Assembly (NCBI GenBank): GCA_958352855.1
Contig: CATWQE010000001.1
Span: 62,001 to 126,000, forward strand
Length of the DNA stretch: 64,000 bases
Direction: 5' to 3'
Source: an uncultured Bacillota bacterium
GTDB taxonomy: Bacteria; Bacillota; Clostridia; Lachnospirales; Lachnospiraceae
A program made the position numbers and the translations under genes. Below are positions 61,757 to 64,000 of this stretch, piece by piece (the first letter of the stretch is position 1; every line of letters starts with the position of its first letter). Under the pieces are notes generated by a model. It did no database searches. It saw only the letters and a list, made by a program, of their open reading frames with translations, and was not told where the DNA came from.

Positions 61757-61785
61757 AGTATATCATGACTTTTACCCGTTTACAA
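61757..61785 (-). promoter_or_regulatory. Promoter of toxin gene, copy 1
   Basis: On the minus strand TTGTAA (61780-61785), 17 bp, TATACT (61757-61762), with TGA before the -10. Confidence 0.72.
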
Positions 61786-61850
61786 TCCTGTTTTCAGTTA
61801 TTTTAACACTTATTGTTCTCAAAAATTATAGATAAACTTTCAAAATATAG

Positions 61851-61879
61851 TTGTATCCCGTTTCCAAATATGCTATAGT
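61851..61879 (+). promoter_or_regulatory. Promoter of antitoxin RNA, copy 2
   Basis: TTGTAT (61851-61856), 17 bp, TATAGT (61874-61879), with TGC before the -10; same hexamers as copy 1. Confidence 0.75.
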
Positions 61880-61885
61880 GAAAGT

Positions 61886-61985
61886 GTAACAAAAAGAACA
61901 ACCGCCACAAGGGGTTGACCTTATATAACTAGCATAGAAAATGCCACCTATACCGGTCAAAGTATGAGGGTGGTTTTTCTATGCC
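61886..61985 (+). ncRNA. Antitoxin antisense RNA, copy 2
   Basis: Homologue of the RNA at 61478. The first hairpin keeps CAACC...GGTTG although its loop lost bases on both sides, and the terminator stem keeps GCATAGAAA/TTTCTATGC and CCACC/GGTGG although the loop is 6-7 bases shorter. It lies antisense to the 3' end of the copy 2 toxin message. Confidence 0.66.
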
Positions 61986-61993
61986 TTAAATCA

Positions 61994-62092
61994 TCAGTGA
62001 CAAATCATATAGATGAATGTCAGTAGTGACAGTATGAACATTCCAAAGGACATCAGGTCTTTGAAATCAAATTGATTCTTATGATTGTTCAT
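61994..62092 (-). CDS. Holin-like type I toxin peptide, copy 2
   Basis: 32 residues, identical in protein sequence to copy 1, with the same GGGGGTGG ribosome site and leader hairpin (CTATTCTACATAGAATG region). Its promoter has TTGGAA instead of TTGTAA at -35, so it may be expressed at a different level. Confidence 0.84.
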   Translation of the reverse strand: MNNHKNQFDFKDLMSFGMFILSLLTFIYMICH

Positions 62093-62158
62093 CAGCACCA
62101 CCCCCATTCTATGTAGAATAGAGGTCAGTCACCCTGTAATACGGTTGTTCTTATAAAC

Positions 62159-62187
62159 AGTATATCATGATTTCATTCAATTTCCAA
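62159..62187 (-). promoter_or_regulatory. Promoter of toxin gene, copy 2
   Basis: On the minus strand TTGGAA (62182-62187), 17 bp, TATACT (62159-62164). Confidence 0.65.
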
Positions 62188-62406
62188 TCCTGTTTTCAGT
62201 TATTTTAATTTTTTTATTTATTATTGTTACTTTTTTATCAATCCAACTCAGAACGCCTTTTACCATCTAAAAATATCTTATGTCTACCTTTTTAATTATC
62301 TGATTACTTATTATTTAACAATCTTTTTTCTTTATTTTCCACGTCGCTCATGATAAAATACACTTACAGAAAACTTACAGTTTTTTCATTTTCTTTTCAA
62401 ATCATA

Positions 62407-62435
62407 TTGACAAACATTTAACAATGAGTTACAAT
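62407..62435 (+). promoter_or_regulatory. adhE promoter with Rex-like box over the -35
   Basis: TTGACA (62407-62412), 17 bp, TACAAT (62430-62435). TTGACAA-ACAT-TTAACAA (62407-62424) overlaps the -35 and matches the Rex consensus TTGTTAA-N4-TTAACAA with two changes in the left half. Confidence 0.72.
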
Positions 62436-62451
62436 CATTTCAGATTTGATT

Positions 62452-62469
62452 TTGTTAATTTTTTATCAA
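62452..62469 (+). promoter_or_regulatory. Rex operator
   Basis: TTGTTAATTTTTTATCAA matches TTGTTAA-N4-TTAACAA with one change. It lies just after the predicted start of transcription of adhE. Rex blocks fermentation genes such as adhE when NADH is low. Confidence 0.72.
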
Positions 62470-62540
62470 TATGACAAAACAAAACTTTTTCTACTTCTGT
62501 TTATGAAAAACAGACTACTATTTTTTAAGGAGGATTTCCC

Positions 62541-64000
62541 ATGGCAAAAAAACCAGAAACAACAGCACCGGAAACCAATAATAGTGTAGAAGCTCTTCAG
62601 GCAAAAATCGCTTCTATGCGGGAAGCACAGAAAAAATTTGCTTCTTTCACACAGGAACAGGTAGATAAAATTTTCTTTGAAGCTGCTATGGCAGCCAATA
62701 AAATGCGTATTCCTCTTGCAAGAATGGCTTGTGAAGAAACCGGCATGGGTGTCCTGGAGGATAAAGTAATTAAAAATCATTATGCTGCAGAATATACTTA
62801 TAATGCGTACAAAAGAGTAAAAACCTGCGGCGTCATTGAAACAGATACATCCTATGGAATTAAAAAAATTGCAGAACCAGTTGGTGTGGTAGGCGCTGTA
62901 ATTCCTACTACAAACCCAACCTCTACTGCTATCTTTAAATGTCTTATTTGTTTAAAAACCAGAAATGCCATTATTATCAGCCCACATCCACGTGCAAAAA
63001 AATGTACCATTGAGGCTGCTAAAATTATTCTGGAAGCTGCAGTAAAGGCAGGAGCTCCGGAAGGCATTATCGGATGGGTGGAAGAACCTACGATTGAATT
63101 GTCCAACGCATTGATGAAATCTGTAGACGTGATTCTTGCTACAGGCGGTCCTGGCATGGTAAAGGCTGCTTATTCCTCCGGAAATCCGGCTATTGGTGTA
63201 GGTCCTGGAAACGTTCCTGTTATTATGGACAGCACCTGCGATATCCAGACTGCTGTTTACTCTGTTATCCATTCTAAAACTTTCGACAATGGTATGATTT
63301 GCGCTTCTGAACAGTCTGTTACTGCCATTGCTGATATTTACGATGAAGTAAAAGCAGAATTTATCAAACGTGGATGCCATGTATTAAATAGTGAAGAATT
63401 AGACAAGGTACGTAGCATTATCCTGACGGAAGCTGGTACTGTTAATGCAAAAATCGTTGGTCAGCCGGCTGCTGTCATTGCGGAAATGGCTGGTGTTACC
63501 GTTCCTGCTAATACAAAGATTCTCATTGGTGAGGTTACTTCTGTTGATATTTCCGAGCCATTTGCTCATGAAAAATTATCACCGGTTCTGGCCCTGTATA
63601 AGGCAAAAGATTTCGCAACTGCTGTGGATATGGCAGACCAGTTAGTAAAAGATGGTGGTTACGGACACACTGCTTCTATTTATGTACATCCTTCTCAGAC
63701 TGAGAAGCTGAATATCTTTGCAGACCGTATGAAAACCTGCCGTATTCTGGTAAATACACCTTCTGCTCAGGGTGGTATTGGTGACCTGTATAACTTCAAA
63801 CTGGCGCCGTCTCTTACCCTTGGCTGCGGTTCTTATGGCGGAAACTCCGTATCGGAAAACGTTGGAGTGAAACATCTGCTGAATGTAAAAACCGTTGCAG
63901 AAAGGAGAGAGAACATGCTGTGGTTCAGAACACCGGAAAAGATTTACTTTAAGAAGGGCTGTCTGCCTGTTGCATTAGATGAATTAAAAACCGTATATGA
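62541..64000 (+). CDS. adhE: Bifunctional acetaldehyde/alcohol dehydrogenase AdhE, N-terminal part
   Basis: The first ~486 residues of AdhE; the gene continues beyond the right edge. The aldehyde dehydrogenase half is complete enough to see VGAVIPTTNPTSTAIFK near residue 115, KTFDNGMICASEQSV near 250 with the catalytic cysteine, and PSLTLGCGSYGGNSVSENV near 425. The iron alcohol dehydrogenase half lies outside the window, so the two-domain call rests on the N-terminal type and linker (WFRTPEKIYFKKGCLPVALD). It reduces acetyl-CoA to ethanol with NADH. AAGGAGG lies seven bases before the ATG. Confidence 0.93.
   Translation, partial: MAKKPETTAPETNNSVEALQAKIASMREAQKKFASFTQEQVDKIFFEAAMAANKMRIPLARMACEETGMGVLEDKVIKNHYAAEYTYNAYKRVKTCGVIETDTSYGIKKIAEPVGVVGAVIPTTNPTSTAIFKCLICLKTRNAIIISPHPRAKKCTIEAAKIILEAAVKAGAPEGIIGWVEEPTIELSNALMKSVDVILATGGPGMVKAAYSSGNPAIGVGPGNVPVIMDSTCDIQTAVYSVIHSKTFDNGMICASEQSVTAIADIYDEVKAEFIKRGCHVLNSEELDKVRSIILTEAGTVNAKIVGQPAAVIAEMAGVTVPANTKILIGEVTSVDISEPFAHEKLSPVLALYKAKDFATAVDMADQLVKDGGYGHTASIYVHPSQTEKLNIFADRMKTCRILVNTPSAQGGIGDLYNFKLAPSLTLGCGSYGGNSVSENVGVKHLLNVKTVAERRENMLWFRTPEKIYFKKGCLPVALDELKTVY

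Larger units (their letters stand above)
61435..61806. repeat. Tandem repeat copy 1 (type I toxin-antitoxin unit)
   Basis: A ~372-base unit repeated almost identically at 61843-62208. It holds an antisense RNA gene on the plus strand and a 32-codon toxin gene on the minus strand, with both promoters. The spacer between the copies (61807-61842) is not shared. Confidence 0.9.
61843..62208. repeat. Tandem repeat copy 2 (type I toxin-antitoxin unit)
   Basis: The second ~366-base unit, same orientation as copy 1. Differences cluster in the loops of the antisense RNA and in the toxin -35, while the toxin peptide is identical. Confidence 0.9.
62209..62540. other. adhE upstream region
   Basis: About 330 very AT-rich bases between the toxin repeat and adhE. 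The adhE promoter and two Rex-like boxes lie in the last 135 bases. The part before 62400 shows no gene or clear element to me. Confidence 0.7.

Noticed and set aside
61435..62208. The two direct repeats as a CRISPR array, an insertion sequence or a rolling repeat.
   Set aside because: Only two ~370-base units with promoters, a peptide gene and structured RNA; no short regular repeats, no transposase, no terminal inverted repeats.
62496..62526. A terminator or attenuator just before adhE.
   Set aside because: The 7-bp stem TCTGTTT/AAACAGA is AT-rich and the U-run is separated from it by several bases; it also overlaps the ribosome-site region.

Overview
The window looks like chromosome from a gut Lachnospiraceae (Blautia / Ruminococcus gnavus type). 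This rests on gene content and order (typA, a Rex-type adhE promoter, secA-prfB, cobO-dapA-dapB, archaeal-type phosphoglycerate mutase beside hom), strong AAGGAGG ribosome sites, AT-rich spacers and sigma-A promoters. I see no rRNA, tRNA, CRISPR array, insertion sequence or prophage.

Layout. 1-6329: a sugar-uptake locus with the start of a GH42 beta-galactosidase, two CUT1 permeases and a binding lipoprotein on the minus strand, and a divergent two-component system. 6343-11509: a uroporphyrinogen-decarboxylase-family protein, an isolated HisD-family dehydrogenase, a divergent MerR regulator fused to a zinc ribbon and a methyltransferase-like domain, and an M18 aminopeptidase. 11538-15138: a three-subunit molybdenum hydroxylase (xanthine dehydrogenase family) with a terminator between its promoter and first gene. 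15343-17366: a MATE transporter and an SH3 lipoprotein.

17416-44973: the main accessory feature, a minus-strand run of 19 tightly packed or overlapping genes behind a consensus promoter (TTGACA, 17 bp, TATAAT). In transcription order they are: two CUT1 permeases and a binding lipoprotein, a ROK repressor, GH36, GH2 beta-mannosidase, a ROK sugar kinase, a metallo-beta-lactamase-fold hydrolase, a GH13_18 phosphorylase, a large FAD oxidoreductase, two GH38 alpha-mannosidases, an Asp/Glu racemase-family protein, an FGGY kinase, a class II ketose-bisphosphate aldolase, a DUF1537 acid-sugar kinase, a GmhA-like SIS isomerase, an adducin-type aldolase and a GH3 glycosidase. None of the glycosidases shows a signal peptide, so the likely scheme is import of a mannose- and galactose-containing oligosaccharide, cytoplasmic trimming, oxidation of one residue, and kinase/aldolase breakdown of an acid sugar. 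The substrate cannot be read from sequence.

45411-61432: mostly housekeeping genes: DUF2752 and DUF975 membrane proteins from overlapping divergent promoters, cardiolipin synthase, a likely threonine-pathway group (apgM-like, hom, ACT protein), prfB without the programmed frameshift, secA, hpf, dapB, dapA, cobO, a double OB-fold SSB and typA. 61435-62208 holds two tandem copies of a type I toxin-antitoxin module: a 32-residue holin-like toxin on the minus strand and an antisense RNA on the plus strand, each with its own promoter. The window ends in adhE behind a promoter carrying two Rex-like boxes.
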